From assembly GCF_020622355.1 (NCBI RefSeq), contig NZ_WHVL01000003.1:1-64000 (forward strand): a DNA stretch of 64,000 nucleotides. The letters run 5' to 3'. This document shows positions 17,292-26,790 of the stretch, in pieces. Both the position numbers and the translations under genes were made by a program. The notes beneath the pieces were generated by a model that was not told the origin of the DNA, did not search any database, and saw only the letters and a list, made by a program, of their open reading frames with translations. Source of the stretch: Vreelandella malpeensis (GTDB lineage Bacteria; Pseudomonadota; Gammaproteobacteria; Pseudomonadales; Halomonadaceae). Positions within the stretch are counted from its first letter, which is position 1; the number at the start of each line of letters is the position of its first letter.

Positions 17292-18680
17292 ATGTTTAGA
17301 GGACTTACCCGCTTTTTTCCTGGTTCGGGAGAGCAAGTGAAGACCCCGCCCGCCTCCCCGCAGAGCCCCGCCAAGGCGCCAGCGCTGCAGATCATCCCTC
17401 GCTCCGAGCATCCCATTTCTCGACAGCAGATCAGCGATGCCGCCTTGAAGGTGCTCTACCGTCTGGACGGCGCAGGCTACGGTGCCTATCTGGTGGGCGG
17501 GTGCATTCGCGATGCGCTGCTCGGCAAGATGCCGAAGGATTTCGACGTGGCCACCGACGCCACGCCCGAGCAGGTGCGCGACCTGTTTCGCAACTCGCGG
17601 TTGATCGGGCGACGCTTTCGCATCGTGCACGTGCGCTTCGGCCGCGAAGTGATCGAGGTGACCACCTTCCGCGGCAAGCCGCAAGACGAGCATGGCGAGA
17701 ATATCGCCCATCAGTCCGACGACGGCCTGTTGCTGCGTGACAACGTCTGGGGCAGCATCGAAGAGGATGCGCTGCGCCGCGACTTCACTGTCAACGCCCT
17801 CTACTACAGCATCGCCGACTTCTCGCTGCACGATTTCGCCGGCGGTATCGGCGACATCAACGCCCGTACCCTGCGCCTGATCGGCGATCCGGCGACCCGC
17901 TACCGCGAGGATCCTGTGCGCATGCTGCGCGCGGTGCGCTTCGCTGCCAAGCTCGATTTCGAGATCGCCCCGGACACCGAAGCGCCGATGTTCGAGCTCG
18001 CGCCGTTGCTTTTGCAGATTCCGCCGGCGCGGCTGTTCGACGAGGCGCTGAAGCTGTTCATGTCCGGGCATGGGCTCGTGACCTTCCAGCTTTTGAGCTA
18101 CTACGGCCTGTTCGGGATGCTGTTCCCCGAGGCCGAAGAGGCCATGGCCGACGAGCCTTGGGTCGAGGCACTGATCGAGCAGGCGCTGATCAATACCGAC
18201 AAGCGCATCGCCGAGGAGCGCCCGGTCACTCCGGCGTTTCTGTTCGCGGCGTTTTTATGGGGCCCGGTGGCTCTGCAAGCAGCGGCGCTCGAAAGCGAAG
18301 GCATGCCTGCCGTACCGGCACTGCAGCTCGCCACGCAGCAGGTCAGCGCTCGCCAGCTCCAGCACGTCTCGATTCCCAAGCGTTTCGGCATGCCGATGCG
18401 CGAAATCTGGGAGCTGCAGGCCCGGCTGCCCATGCGGCGCGGCAAGCGCGCCTTTCAGACCCGCGAGCACCCGCGCTTTCGCGCCGCCTTCGACCTGCTG
18501 CTGCTGCGAGAACAGGCCGGTGAACTGTCGCGCGGTTTGGGCGACTGGTGGGAAACGTTCCAGCACGGCGACGAACACGAGCAGCGCCGCCTGCTGCAGA
18601 AGGTCGGCGGCGACCCGGCAAGCCAGGGCGACCGGCGGCGCAAGAAGCGCCGCAAGCCGCCGCGCAAGTTTGATCAGTGA
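17292..18680 (+). CDS. pcnB: poly(A) polymerase I
   Basis: Adds poly(A) tails to RNA 3' ends, which promotes decay by PNPase and the degradosome. Class II nucleotidyltransferase of 462 aa: catalytic aspartates in KDFDVATDA (Asp83 and Asp85), the YLVGGCIRD motif just before, RNA-binding domains in the middle, and a very basic tail (RRRKKRRKPPRKF) typical of PcnB rather than CCA-adding enzyme. It overlaps folK by 4 nt (GTGA). PNPase is encoded at 22698-24842. Confidence 0.95.
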   Translation: MFRGLTRFFPGSGEQVKTPPASPQSPAKAPALQIIPRSEHPISRQQISDAALKVLYRLDGAGYGAYLVGGCIRDALLGKMPKDFDVATDATPEQVRDLFRNSRLIGRRFRIVHVRFGREVIEVTTFRGKPQDEHGENIAHQSDDGLLLRDNVWGSIEEDALRRDFTVNALYYSIADFSLHDFAGGIGDINARTLRLIGDPATRYREDPVRMLRAVRFAAKLDFEIAPDTEAPMFELAPLLLQIPPARLFDEALKLFMSGHGLVTFQLLSYYGLFGMLFPEAEEAMADEPWVEALIEQALINTDKRIAEERPVTPAFLFAAFLWGPVALQAAALESEGMPAVPALQLATQQVSARQLQHVSIPKRFGMPMREIWELQARLPMRRGKRAFQTREHPRFRAAFDLLLLREQAGELSRGLGDWWETFQHGDEHEQRRLLQKVGGDPASQGDRRRKKRRKPPRKFDQ

Positions 18681-19183
18681 GCTCCCTGCCCCGTGCCCGC
18701 GCCTATATCGGCCTGGGCAGTAACCTCGACGAGCCGCTGGCTCAGGTGCGCCAGGCGATCAAAGAGCTCGGCCAGCTTCCGCTCACCACCCTTCACGGCA
18801 CGTCATCCCTCTACGCCAGCCGCCCGGTCGGTCCTCAGGATCAGCCGGACTTCGTCAATGCGGTGGCCGCGATCGACACGGGCCTTTCACCGCTGGCGCT
18901 GCTCGACCAGCTCCAGGCGCTAGAGCAGCGCCACCGCCGCCGGCGCCTGCGCCACTGGGGCCCGCGCACCCTCGATCTCGACCTGCTGCTGTTCGATGAC
19001 GAAACCATCGTCCATTCTCGCCTGAGCGTACCTCATCTCCACATGCGCGACCGCGCCTTCGTGCTCGTGCCCCTGGCCGAGCTCGATCCAGCATTGTTGC
19101 TTCAGGGCCAGCCCTTGAACCACTGGATTTCACGCATCGCGGACCCGGGTGTTCAACGCCTGGTGGATGATGTCCCAGCCTGA
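18677..19183 (+). CDS. folK: 6-hydroxymethyl-7,8-dihydropterin pyrophosphokinase
   Basis: Transfers pyrophosphate from ATP to hydroxymethyl-dihydropterin in folate synthesis; its product is the substrate of FolP, also in this window at 34556. The 168-aa protein has YIGLGSNL at the start, the RxxRWGPRTLDLDLL-type signature (RHWGPRTLDLDLLLF) at about 92-106, and VPHLHMRDRAFVL. The start codon is GTG at 18677, overlapping the pcnB stop; this follows the usual pcnB-folK coupling. panC comes next; panB, which I would expect between them, is absent. Confidence 0.94.
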   Translation: MSSLPRARAYIGLGSNLDEPLAQVRQAIKELGQLPLTTLHGTSSLYASRPVGPQDQPDFVNAVAAIDTGLSPLALLDQLQALEQRHRRRRLRHWGPRTLDLDLLLFDDETIVHSRLSVPHLHMRDRAFVLVPLAELDPALLLQGQPLNHWISRIADPGVQRLVDDVPA

Positions 19184-19210
19184 AGCCATCTTCGACACGG
19201 ATGAGTGATC

Positions 19211-20056
19211 ATGCGTACCCTGCAAACCACCGCCGACCTTCGAACGACCCTGGCTGACTATCGCCGCGCTCACCAGCGCATCGCCCTGGTGCCCACCATG
19301 GGCAACCTTCACGCCGGCCACATGGCCCTGGTGGAGCGCGCCCGAGCGCGCGCCGACATCCTGGTGGCGAGCTTGTTCGTCAATCCGATGCAGTTCGGCC
19401 CGAACGAGGATCTCGACGCCTACCCGCGCACCCTGGACGCGGATCAGGCCCGGCTGCGTGACACCGGCTGTGACGTCCTTTTCACCCCGACCAGCCAGAT
19501 GCTCTACCCTGCGGGCCTGGAAGCCCATACCCGGGTGCAGGTGCCCGGCGTCGGCGATAACCTTTGCGGTCGCGCCCGCCCCGGGCACTTCGACGGTGTC
19601 TCCACCGTGGTGACAATCCTCTTCAACCTGGTGCAGCCCGATATCGCCTTCTTCGGCGAGAAGGACTATCAGCAGCTCGCGGTGATCCGCAAGCTCGTTG
19701 CGGACCTGCACCTGCCCATCGAGATCGTCGGCGTACCGACCCAGCGCGCCGAAGATGGCTTGGCGCTGTCGTCGCGCAATGGTTACCTGAACGCCAAGCA
19801 GCGCGCCGTGGCGCCCGAACTCTACCGTACCCTGCTGGCGGCCAAGGCGGCGCTGGAGCGCGGCGACCCGGCGCCCGAAGTGATCAATGATGCCACTCGA
19901 CGCCTTACTGAGGCGGGTTTCACGCCGGACTACGTGGAGCTTGCAAGCGTCGACCTCGGCCCCGTCACCCTGGGCACGCGCGAGGCGGTGCTGCTCGCCG
20001 CCGCCCGGCTCGGGCCGGCGCGGCTGATCGACAATATCGCCGTGACGCTCGACTGA
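19211..20056 (+). CDS. panC: pantoate-beta-alanine ligase
   Basis: Condenses pantoate and beta-alanine with ATP to make pantothenate, the precursor of coenzyme A. The 281-aa protein has the HIGH-type motif in PTMGNLHAGH, FVNPMQFGPNEDLDAYPRT, FGEKDYQQL, and LSSRNGYL as the second ATP loop, all standard for PanC. I start at ATG 19211 (MRTLQTTADLR); a GTG at 19205 in frame would add two residues. It lies 27 bp after folK, presumably in the same transcript. Confidence 0.95.
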   Translation: MRTLQTTADLRTTLADYRRAHQRIALVPTMGNLHAGHMALVERARARADILVASLFVNPMQFGPNEDLDAYPRTLDADQARLRDTGCDVLFTPTSQMLYPAGLEAHTRVQVPGVGDNLCGRARPGHFDGVSTVVTILFNLVQPDIAFFGEKDYQQLAVIRKLVADLHLPIEIVGVPTQRAEDGLALSSRNGYLNAKQRAVAPELYRTLLAAKAALERGDPAPEVINDATRRLTEAGFTPDYVELASVDLGPVTLGTREAVLLAAARLGPARLIDNIAVTLD

Positions 20057-20183
20057 GGCCTGGCGGCGCTTTACCAATAGCGTATTGCCGCGATGCGCGA
20101 CTCGCCCTATGCTGATCCGACATGCTTGAGCAGTACGCACTCGTTCCCGGGCATGACGCCCGATCAAATTCAGGAGCCCTCTC

Positions 20184-21362
20184 ATGCAAGAAGTGGTCAT
20201 TGTCGCGGCGCGGCGCACCGCAGTCGGCAGCTTCGGCGGCTCGCTCGCCGGCATTCCCGCAAGCGATCTCGGCGCCTTGGTGATCAAGGACATCCTTGCC
20301 TCCACCGGCGTCTCACCCGACCAGGTCGACGAGGTGCTGCTCGGCCAGGTGCTGACCGCAGGCGTAGGTCAGAACCCGGCACGCCAGGCCTCGATCAAGG
20401 CGGGCCTGCCGGACGCCGTGCCGGCAATGACCATCAACAAGGTGTGCGGCTCCGGCCTCAAGGCGGTCCACCTGGCGACCCAGGCGATTTTGTGCGGCGA
20501 CGCCGAGCTGATCATCGCCGGCGGCCAGGAGAACATGTCCGCCTCGCCCCACGTGCTTCCGCACTCACGCCAGGGCCAGCGCATGGGCGACTGGAAGGCG
20601 ATCGACACCATGGTGCACGACGGCCTGTGGGACGCCTTCAACGACTATCACATGGGCATCACCGCCGAGAACCTGGCCGAAAAGTATGGCATCACCCGTG
20701 AGCAGATGGACGAGTTCGCCGCACAGTCGCAACAGAATGCCGCCCGTGCGATCAAGGAGGGCAAGTTCAAGAGCCAGATCGTGCCGGTCGAGATTCCTCA
20801 GCGTAAGGGCGACCCGATCGTCTTCGATACCGACGAGAACCCGCGCGAAGTCACTGCCGACAAGCTCGCCGGCATGAAGCCCGCATTCAAGAAGGATGGC
20901 ACCGTGACCGCCGGTAATGCCTCCTCGCTCAACGACGGTGCCGCGGTGGTCATGGTCTGCTCCGCCGAGAAGGCGAAAGCGTTGGGCCTTACGCCGCTGG
21001 CGCGCATCAAGGCCTATGCCAACGCCGGGGTGGATCCGGCGATCATGGGTATCGGCCCGGCACCGGCGACCCGGCGCTGCCTGGAAAAGGCGGGCTGGAG
21101 TCTCGACGAGCTGGATCTGGCCGAGGCCAACGAGGCCTTCGCCGCCCAGGCACTGTCGGTCAACAAGGAGCTCGGCTGGGACGTCTCGAAAGTGAACGTC
21201 AACGGCGGCGCCATCGCCCTTGGCCACCCCATCGGGGCCTCGGGCTGTCGCGTGCTGGTCTCGCTGATTCACGAGATGATCGCCCGCGACGCCAAGAAAG
21301 GGCTCGCGACGCTGTGCATCGGTGGCGGCCAGGGCGTGGCGCTGGCGATCGAGCGCCCGTAA
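20184..21362 (+). CDS. acetyl-CoA C-acetyltransferase (thiolase)
   Basis: Condenses two acetyl-CoA to acetoacetyl-CoA or the reverse; biosynthetic thiolase family (PhaA/AtoB). The 392-aa protein has the acyl-binding Cys88 in NKVCGSG, the catalytic His in [15 protein letters not shown] and the second Cys in LCIGGGQG. A good AGGAG Shine-Dalgarno sequence precedes ATG 20184. It stands alone between panC and a strong terminator; no polyhydroxybutyrate or fatty-acid genes are adjacent, so its pathway (PHB synthesis, ketone-body or amino-acid breakdown) is open. Confidence 0.93.
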   Translation: MQEVVIVAARRTAVGSFGGSLAGIPASDLGALVIKDILASTGVSPDQVDEVLLGQVLTAGVGQNPARQASIKAGLPDAVPAMTINKVCGSGLKAVHLATQAILCGDAELIIAGGQENMSASPHVLPHSRQGQRMGDWKAIDTMVHDGLWDAFNDYHMGITAENLAEKYGITREQMDEFAAQSQQNAARAIKEGKFKSQIVPVEIPQRKGDPIVFDTDENPREVTADKLAGMKPAFKKDGTVTAGNASSLNDGAAVVMVCSAEKAKALGLTPLARIKAYANAGVDPAIMGIGPAPATRRCLEKAGWSLDELDLAEANEAFAAQALSVNKELGWDVSKVNVNGGAIALGHPIGASGCRVLVSLIHEMIARDAKKGLATLCIGGGQGVALAIERP

Positions 21363-21381
21363 GCCAGTAAGCCTTCTACTG

Positions 21382-21410
21382 AAAAGCCCCGGCGAATGGC
21401 CGGGGCTTTT
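21382..21410. terminator. bidirectional intrinsic terminator
   Basis: A 12-bp perfect stem (AAAAGCCCCGGC, complement at 21399-21410) with a 5-nt loop; flanked by A on the left and T on the right, it can stop the thiolase transcript and the convergent MFS transcript. Confidence 0.92.
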
Positions 21411-21436
21411 GCTTTTGGAGCGCTCAAGCGCGACGT

Positions 21437-22612
21437 TCACGGAAGCTCCCTGATTCGCCCTTTGTTGACCAGCCGTGACGGCGTGCGTCCGACCAGCACG
21501 ACACCGATCAGAAACAGCGCCGCAGCGGCCCACATGGTGGTGGAGAGGCTGGTAGTGTCGACCACCCGCCCGCCGAGCAGCGCGCCGAGGCCGATCGACA
21601 GGTTGAACACGAAGGCCATCAGCGCGGTGGCCGCTTCGGTGTTCGGGGCGGTGCGCAGTATCCAGGTCTGGATGCTCACCGAAATGCTGCCGAAGACCGC
21701 GCCCCACAGCATCAAGAGCCCCACGCCGGTGTGCGGGTTCGTCCCCAGCAGCGGAAAGCTCGCCACGATCACGACCAGCAGCACCGGGATCATCAGCACG
21801 GCGATGTAGGGGTTGCGTGCAGCTTTCATCCCCGCCACCACGTTGCCGATGATGCCCGCCGCGCCGTAGAGCAGCAGCAGCGTACCCACGTGGCGCTGCT
21901 CGACGCCGCTGATGTTCTGCAGGATCGGGCTGATGAAGGTGTAGGCGACGAAGTGGCCCACCACCACGCAGCCAGTGGTGAGCACCGCCACGCGCACGCC
22001 GCGATTGGCGAGCTGGCGAAACAGCACGCCCAGGCGCACCGGCTCGCGCGGGGCCAGCGCCGGCAGCGTCAGCCAGAGCGCGCCGCCGACGAGCAGGCTG
22101 ACGCCGCCGAGCCCGCCGAATACCCAGCGCCAGTTGCTCATGTCGCCCAATAGCGTGCCCAGCGGCACGCCGAGTACTGACGCCGCCGTCACGCCGCCGA
22201 AGATGACCGTCATCGCCTTGGGCACGCTCTGCTCCGGCACCAGGCGCGGGGCAATACCGCCGGCGATCGCCCAGAACCCGCCGATGCTCACGCCGATCAA
22301 GACCCGCGCGGCCAGCAGCGCAACGAAGCTCGACGCCAGCGCCGACAGCACGCTGCCGACCGTCATGGCGACCATCAGCGCGGTGAGCATCACTCGTCGA
22401 TCCATGCGCCCCACCGCCACCGGCAGAAGCGGCGCGGCAAACGCTGCCACCACGCCGGGCACCGTGACCATCAGTCCGGCCGTACCTTCACTGACGCCCA
22501 TTTCGCGGGCGATCTGCGACAGCAGACCGATCGGCAGTTGCTCGGCGGTCACCAGCAAAAAAATGCCGCCCATCACCGCGACCACCGCCCACCATCTTGC
22601 CTGTTGCTCCAT
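21437..22612 (-). CDS. MFS transporter, drug/nucleoside efflux type (DHA1-like)
   Basis: Inner-membrane major-facilitator protein of 391 aa with about 12 hydrophobic helices. The first-half signature GRMDRRVMLTAL follows helix 2, and helix 5 has the exporter-type VFGGVTAASVLGVPLGTLLGD. It resembles the AraJ/YdhP/NepI branch, which exports sugars, drugs or purine nucleosides; the substrate is not readable. It lies downstream of pnp on the same strand, separated by a GC-rich hairpin, and interrupts the gene order I know from pseudomonads, so it may be an accessory insertion. Confidence 0.85.
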   Translation of the reverse strand: MEQQARWWAVVAVMGGIFLLVTAEQLPIGLLSQIAREMGVSEGTAGLMVTVPGVVAAFAAPLLPVAVGRMDRRVMLTALMVAMTVGSVLSALASSFVALLAARVLIGVSIGGFWAIAGGIAPRLVPEQSVPKAMTVIFGGVTAASVLGVPLGTLLGDMSNWRWVFGGLGGVSLLVGGALWLTLPALAPREPVRLGVLFRQLANRGVRVAVLTTGCVVVGHFVAYTFISPILQNISGVEQRHVGTLLLLYGAAGIIGNVVAGMKAARNPYIAVLMIPVLLVVIVASFPLLGTNPHTGVGLLMLWGAVFGSISVSIQTWILRTAPNTEAATALMAFVFNLSIGLGALLGGRVVDTTSLSTTMWAAAALFLIGVVLVGRTPSRLVNKGRIRELP

Positions 22613-22643
22613 GCCTTCTCCTGGCTTTCAGCGTATTCAAACG

Positions 22644-22680
22644 ACGCCGCCCCCGCAGCCGGAAGCTGCGGGGGCGGCGT
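22644..22680 (-). terminator. terminator after pnp
   Basis: A 16-bp perfect GC-rich stem (22644-22659 with 22665-22680) and a 5-nt loop lie 18 nt after the pnp stop. On the minus strand it is followed by CGTTTG, a weak T-run, so some read-through into the MFS gene is possible. Confidence 0.75.
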
Positions 22681-22697
22681 GAGCACCGCGGTCCTGC

Positions 22698-24842
22698 TTA
22701 CTCGGCGGTACTTTCGTTTTCAGCGGCGAAGGCCGCCTTCTCTTCCTCGGTGATCTCCTTGATCGAGAGCTTCACGCGGTTGCGGTTGTCGATGTCGAGC
22801 ACCTTGACCACCACCTCGTCGCCTTCGTTGAGGAAGTCACGTACATCGTTGACCCGCTCCGGCACGATCTGGGAGATGTGCACAAGACCGTCGGTACCTG
22901 GCATGATGTTGACGAACGCGCCGAAGTCGGCAATACGCACCACCTTGCCGTTGTAGAGCTTGCCGATCTCGGCTTCGGCGGTGATCGCCAGTACCGTGTC
23001 GATGGCGGCCTTGGCGGCCTTCTTGTCCTCGGCGTAGATGCGCACGGTGCCGTCGTCGTCGAGATCGATCGAGGCGCCGGTGTCTTCGCAGATCTTGCGG
23101 ATGGTCGCGCCGCCCTTGCCGATGACGTCGCGGATCTTGTCCGGGTCGATCTTGATGGTGGCCATCGACGGCGCGTTCTCGGAGACCTCGGTGCGGCTGT
23201 GGTTGATCACCGCGTTCATCTGCTCGAGGATGGTGATGCGCGCGTGGTGAGCCTGCTGCAGCGCGGTCTCCATGATCTCCTCGTTGATGCCCTCGATCTT
23301 GATATCCATCTGCAGCGCCGTGACGCCCTCTTCGGAGCCCGCGACCTTAAAGTCCATGTCGCCGAGGTGATCCTCGTCGCCCAGGATATCGGTCAGCACC
23401 GCGTAGCCGTCGGCGTCCTTGACCAGACCCATGGCGATCCCGGCGACCGGCGCTTTCAGCGGCACGCCGGCGTCCATCAGCGCCAAGGAGGAGCCGCACA
23501 CCGAGGCCATCGAGCTGGAGCCGTTGGACTCGGTGATCTCGGAGACCACGCGAATGGTGTAGGGGAAGGCATCTTCGGAGGGCAGCATCGCCTGCACGCC
23601 GCGGCGCGCCAGACGACCGTGGCCGATTTCGCGGCGCTTGGGCCCGCCCATGAAGCCCGCTTCGCCCACCGAGTAGGGGGGGAAGTTGTAATGCAGCATG
23701 AAGCGGTCCTTGCGCTCGCCCTCGAGCGACTCGATCAACTGCGAGTCACGCAGCGTGCCGAGGGTCGCCACGGCGATCGCCTGAGTCTCGCCACGCGTGA
23801 ACACTGCCGAACCGTGGGTCTTGGGCAGCACGCCGACCTCGATGGAGAGCGGGCGCACGGTGGTGTTGTCGCGGCCATCGATACGAGGCTCGCCTTTCAC
23901 CACACGCGAGCGCACCACACGCTTCTCGAGGGCAGCAAAAGCGCCTTTCACTGCGTCACGGTCGAACTTGTCGTTGACCGGCTCGCCTTCGACCGCACCC
24001 AGCGCCTCGAGCGCCTGCTCCTTCAAGGCGGCCAGCGCGTCCTGGCGCTCCATCTTGTCGGTGATGCGGTAGGCCTCGCCCACCTTTGCCTCGAACTGTT
24101 CGGCAATGGCGGATTTCAGCGCCTTGTTTTCTTCGGCAGGTTGCCACTCCCAGCGCGGCTTGCCCGCCTGCTCGGCCAGCTCCTTGATGGCGCTGACCGC
24201 GACCTGCATCTCCTGGTGTCCGAACAGCACAGCACCAAGCATCTCGTCCTCAAGCAGCTCCTGGGCTTCGGACTCGACCATAAGCACGGCGTTTTCGGTA
24301 CCGGCGACGACCATGTCGAGCTCGGAGGTCTTGAGCTCCTCGACGGTCGGGTTCAGGAAATAGCCCTGCTCTTCGTTGAAGCCGACGCGCGCCGCGCCGA
24401 TCGGACCGTTGAAGGGCACACCGGAAACGGCGAGTGCCGCCGAGGTGCCGAGCATCGCGGCGATATCCGGGTCATGATTACGGTCGGTAGAGAGAACGGT
24501 ACAGATCACCTGCACTTCGTTCATGAAGCCCTTGGGAAACAGCGGGCGAATCGGGCGGTCGATCAGGCGTGAGGTGAGCGTCTCCTTCTCGGTGGGGCGC
24601 CCTTCGCGCTTGAAGAAGCCGCCGGGAATCTTGCCGACCGCGTAGGTCTTTTCCTGGTAGTGCACCGAGAGCGGGAAGAAGGGCTGGCCGGGGTTGACGT
24701 CTTTCTTCGCCACCACGGTGCACAGCACCACGGTATCGTCCATGGTGACCATGACGGCACCGGTGGCTTGGCGAGCGATGCGCCCGGTCTCGAGGGTGAC
24801 GGTGCTGCGACCGTACTGGAACGTTTTCTTTACCGGATTCAC
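22698..24842 (-). CDS. pnp: polynucleotide phosphorylase
   Basis: 3'-5' phosphorolytic exoribonuclease, trimeric, part of RNA decay complexes. The 714-aa protein has two RNase PH folds (about 1-140 and 320-450) joined by an alpha-helical linker, a KH domain (about 555-610, with the [10 protein letters not shown] loop) and an S1 domain (about 620-690), the standard layout. It follows rpsO with a strong terminator between them, the widespread rpsO-pnp order. The E. coli pnp leader is processed by RNase III and self-repressed; the 140-bp interval upstream here could host the same but I see no clear duplex. Confidence 0.97.
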   Translation of the reverse strand: MNPVKKTFQYGRSTVTLETGRIARQATGAVMVTMDDTVVLCTVVAKKDVNPGQPFFPLSVHYQEKTYAVGKIPGGFFKREGRPTEKETLTSRLIDRPIRPLFPKGFMNEVQVICTVLSTDRNHDPDIAAMLGTSAALAVSGVPFNGPIGAARVGFNEEQGYFLNPTVEELKTSELDMVVAGTENAVLMVESEAQELLEDEMLGAVLFGHQEMQVAVSAIKELAEQAGKPRWEWQPAEENKALKSAIAEQFEAKVGEAYRITDKMERQDALAALKEQALEALGAVEGEPVNDKFDRDAVKGAFAALEKRVVRSRVVKGEPRIDGRDNTTVRPLSIEVGVLPKTHGSAVFTRGETQAIAVATLGTLRDSQLIESLEGERKDRFMLHYNFPPYSVGEAGFMGGPKRREIGHGRLARRGVQAMLPSEDAFPYTIRVVSEITESNGSSSMASVCGSSLALMDAGVPLKAPVAGIAMGLVKDADGYAVLTDILGDEDHLGDMDFKVAGSEEGVTALQMDIKIEGINEEIMETALQQAHHARITILEQMNAVINHSRTEVSENAPSMATIKIDPDKIRDVIGKGGATIRKICEDTGASIDLDDDGTVRIYAEDKKAAKAAIDTVLAITAEAEIGKLYNGKVVRIADFGAFVNIMPGTDGLVHISQIVPERVNDVRDFLNEGDEVVVKVLDIDNRNRVKLSIKEITEEEKAAFAAENESTAE

Positions 24843-24984
24843 GGCGACTTCCTTTGACTTGAAGAGTTACTTGTCTGATCTTGGGTCGTTTGACTCGCCA
24901 CTATTCTAGGCGCTGTGGCCTTCAAGGGCCACCAGAAACCCGGCATCGCAAAGGTCGGGTGCGATACATGGCAGGCCATGGGCA

Positions 24985-25020
24985 CGAAAAAACGGGCAGC
25001 CCCGAAGGGCTGCCCGTTTT
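24985..25020 (-). terminator. terminator after rpsO
   Basis: A 14-bp perfect stem (24989-25002 with 25007-25020) with a CGAA-type loop; on the minus strand it ends in a run of six T. Strong intrinsic terminator 34 nt after the rpsO stop. Confidence 0.93.
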
Positions 25021-25053
25021 CGTATGCGCCACGCTTGCCCGAAGGCAGGCGTC

Positions 25054-25323
25054 TTAGCGACGCAGGCCCAGACGCTGGATCAGCGACTGGTAGCGCTCGA
25101 AATCCTTGCGCTTGAGGTAGTCCAGCAGCTTACGACGCTGGTTGACCATGCGGATCAGACCACGACGGGAGTGGTGATCCTGCTTGTTGGTCTTGAAATG
25201 GTCCTGCAGGCCGTTGATGTTGGCGCTCAGCAGAGCGACCTGCACCTCGGGGGATCCGGTGTCGTTCTCGCCGCGGCCGTATTCGTTGACGATCTCGGCC
25301 TTTTTCTCAGCGGTTAATGCCAT
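25054..25323 (-). CDS. rpsO: 30S ribosomal protein S15
   Basis: Small-subunit protein that binds 16S rRNA helices 20-22 early in assembly. The 89-aa sequence is the normal length, with [24 protein letters not shown]-type core (about 22-45), HHSRRGL and the C-terminal [12 protein letters not shown]. It sits between truB and pnp as in most gammaproteobacteria, with a strong terminator after it. S15 proteins often repress their own translation through a leader structure; the 118-bp upstream interval was not resolved. Confidence 0.97.
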   Translation of the reverse strand: MALTAEKKAEIVNEYGRGENDTGSPEVQVALLSANINGLQDHFKTNKQDHHSRRGLIRMVNQRRKLLDYLKRKDFERYQSLIQRLGLRR

Positions 25324-25441
25324 CTGTCTCTCCAGTCAGCAATATGCCTAACAATGAATGGGTGAGACCACGCATATTTGCAGTCTCAAGTGCTATTTTC
25401 GCGTAATTCGCCGCCTCCTTGCAACGTTTTACCGCGATCTA

Positions 25442-26362
25442 TTACGAAATGGCGACCGTACTCAACAGCCGCCTGGGCGCCACTTCCTGCGGGCCCTTCA
25501 CCACGCCAAGGCCGATGAAGACCTCGGCGTGATAGAGTCTTGCCAGCGCCCCGACATCGAGTGCCGATACGTTCGCCGTGGCACTCTGGCCGTGGGCCAG
25601 CCGAGCGTGAGCGGTATCGTCCACGACCAGTACGGGCAGATGCTCGACCAGCACGTCCGCCGGCATCAGCTGCGCCTCGCGGGTGGACGGATCCCCGAGG
25701 GCTTCGAGCGCCTCGAGGGTCCATATCGCAGTACTGTCGAAGGGCCCAGTCTTGAGCCTTCTCAAGGCGCTGATGTGCGCCCCGCAGCCGAGTGCTGCGC
25801 CGATATCCTCGGCCAGCGTGCGGATGTAGGTGCCCTTGCTCACGCTCACCTCGAGCTCGAACGCGGTGCCCTCGAAAGCGATCAGACGCGCCTCATGAAT
25901 GCACACCCGGCGCGCCTTGCGCTCGACCTCCTTGCCTTCCCGGGCAAGCTCGTAGAGCTTCTTGCCCTGGTGCTTGAGGGCCGAGTACATCGGCGGCACC
26001 TGGTCGATCTCGCCGCGAAAGCGCGCGATGGCGGCCTCGACGTCCTGCTCGGTCAGCGCGGGCACCGCGCGACGCTCGATCACTTCACCCTCAGCGTCGC
26101 CGGTGTCGGTGATCACCCCGAGCTCCACTCGGGTGCGATACACCTTGTCGGCTTCGAGAAGGTGCGCCGAGAACTTGGTCGCCTCGCCCAGACAGATCGG
26201 CAGAAGCCCGGTCGCCATGGGATCGAGGGTCCCGGTATGACCCGCCTTTTGCGCCTCGAACAGCCGGCGCACGCGCTGCAGGGCGTGGTTGCTGGAAAGG
26301 CCCTTCGGCTTGTCCAGCAGCACCACGCCGTTGACCGGCAGGCCCTTGCGGCGGCGCGCCAT
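25442..26362 (-). CDS. truB: tRNA pseudouridine(55) synthase
   Basis: Makes pseudouridine 55 in the T-loop of tRNAs. The 306-aa protein has GVVLLDKPKGLSSNHALQ at the start, the catalytic aspartate in GHTGTLDPMATGLLP (about residue 46), the Tyr-containing YSALKHQGKKLYELAREG and the C-terminal PUA-like region. It overlaps rbfA by one base (TGATG), showing coupling within rimP-nusA-infB-rbfA-truB. Confidence 0.96.
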   Translation of the reverse strand: MARRRKGLPVNGVVLLDKPKGLSSNHALQRVRRLFEAQKAGHTGTLDPMATGLLPICLGEATKFSAHLLEADKVYRTRVELGVITDTGDAEGEVIERRAVPALTEQDVEAAIARFRGEIDQVPPMYSALKHQGKKLYELAREGKEVERKARRVCIHEARLIAFEGTAFELEVSVSKGTYIRTLAEDIGAALGCGAHISALRRLKTGPFDSTAIWTLEALEALGDPSTREAQLMPADVLVEHLPVLVVDDTAHARLAHGQSATANVSALDVGALARLYHAEVFIGLGVVKGPQEVAPRRLLSTVAIS

Positions 26363-26772
26363 CAGCGTGACTCTCCGCCCTGCTCGGCGTCATCCTCGTC
26401 GCCGCCCTGGCGGGCGCGGTCACTCGAGACAGCCTCGTCGATCAGCGACGACAGCTGCTGGCCGCGCACCACGCTCTCATCGTAATGAAAGCGCAGCTCC
26501 GGCACGTGGCGCAGCTTGATCCGCTTGGCGATCTGGCTTCTCAGAAACCCGCTGGCGCGCTTGAGCACCTGCAGGTTCTCCTTGATACGCTCGGGCGCCT
26601 GTTCACCCAGGAGGGTGACGTAGATGTCGGCGTAGCCCAGGTCGCGGCTGACGGTCGCGCCGCTTACCGTGATCATGCCCAGGCGCGGGTCCTTGACCTC
26701 GCGCTGGATAAGCACCGCCAGCTCCTTCTGGAGCTGGTCGGCCACTCGGTCGGTACGCTTGAATTCGCGCAT
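26362..26772 (-). CDS. rbfA: 30S ribosome-binding factor A
   Basis: KH-fold protein that helps 16S rRNA 5'-end maturation and late 30S assembly and is needed in the cold. The 136-aa protein has the family segments RVADQLQKELAVLIQ, DPRLGMITVS and LRHVPELRFHYDES. The last 25 residues are highly acidic and variable. It lies between infB (18-bp gap) and truB (1-bp overlap). Confidence 0.95.
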   Translation of the reverse strand: MREFKRTDRVADQLQKELAVLIQREVKDPRLGMITVSGATVSRDLGYADIYVTLLGEQAPERIKENLQVLKRASGFLRSQIAKRIKLRHVPELRFHYDESVVRGQQLSSLIDEAVSSDRARQGGDEDDAEQGGESR

Positions 26773-26790
26773 GATGGCTCCTCGCGCCCC

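Noticed and set aside
22644-22680. GC-rich palindrome as a repetitive extragenic element
   Set aside because: I see only one copy of this sequence in the window; it fits better as the pnp terminator.
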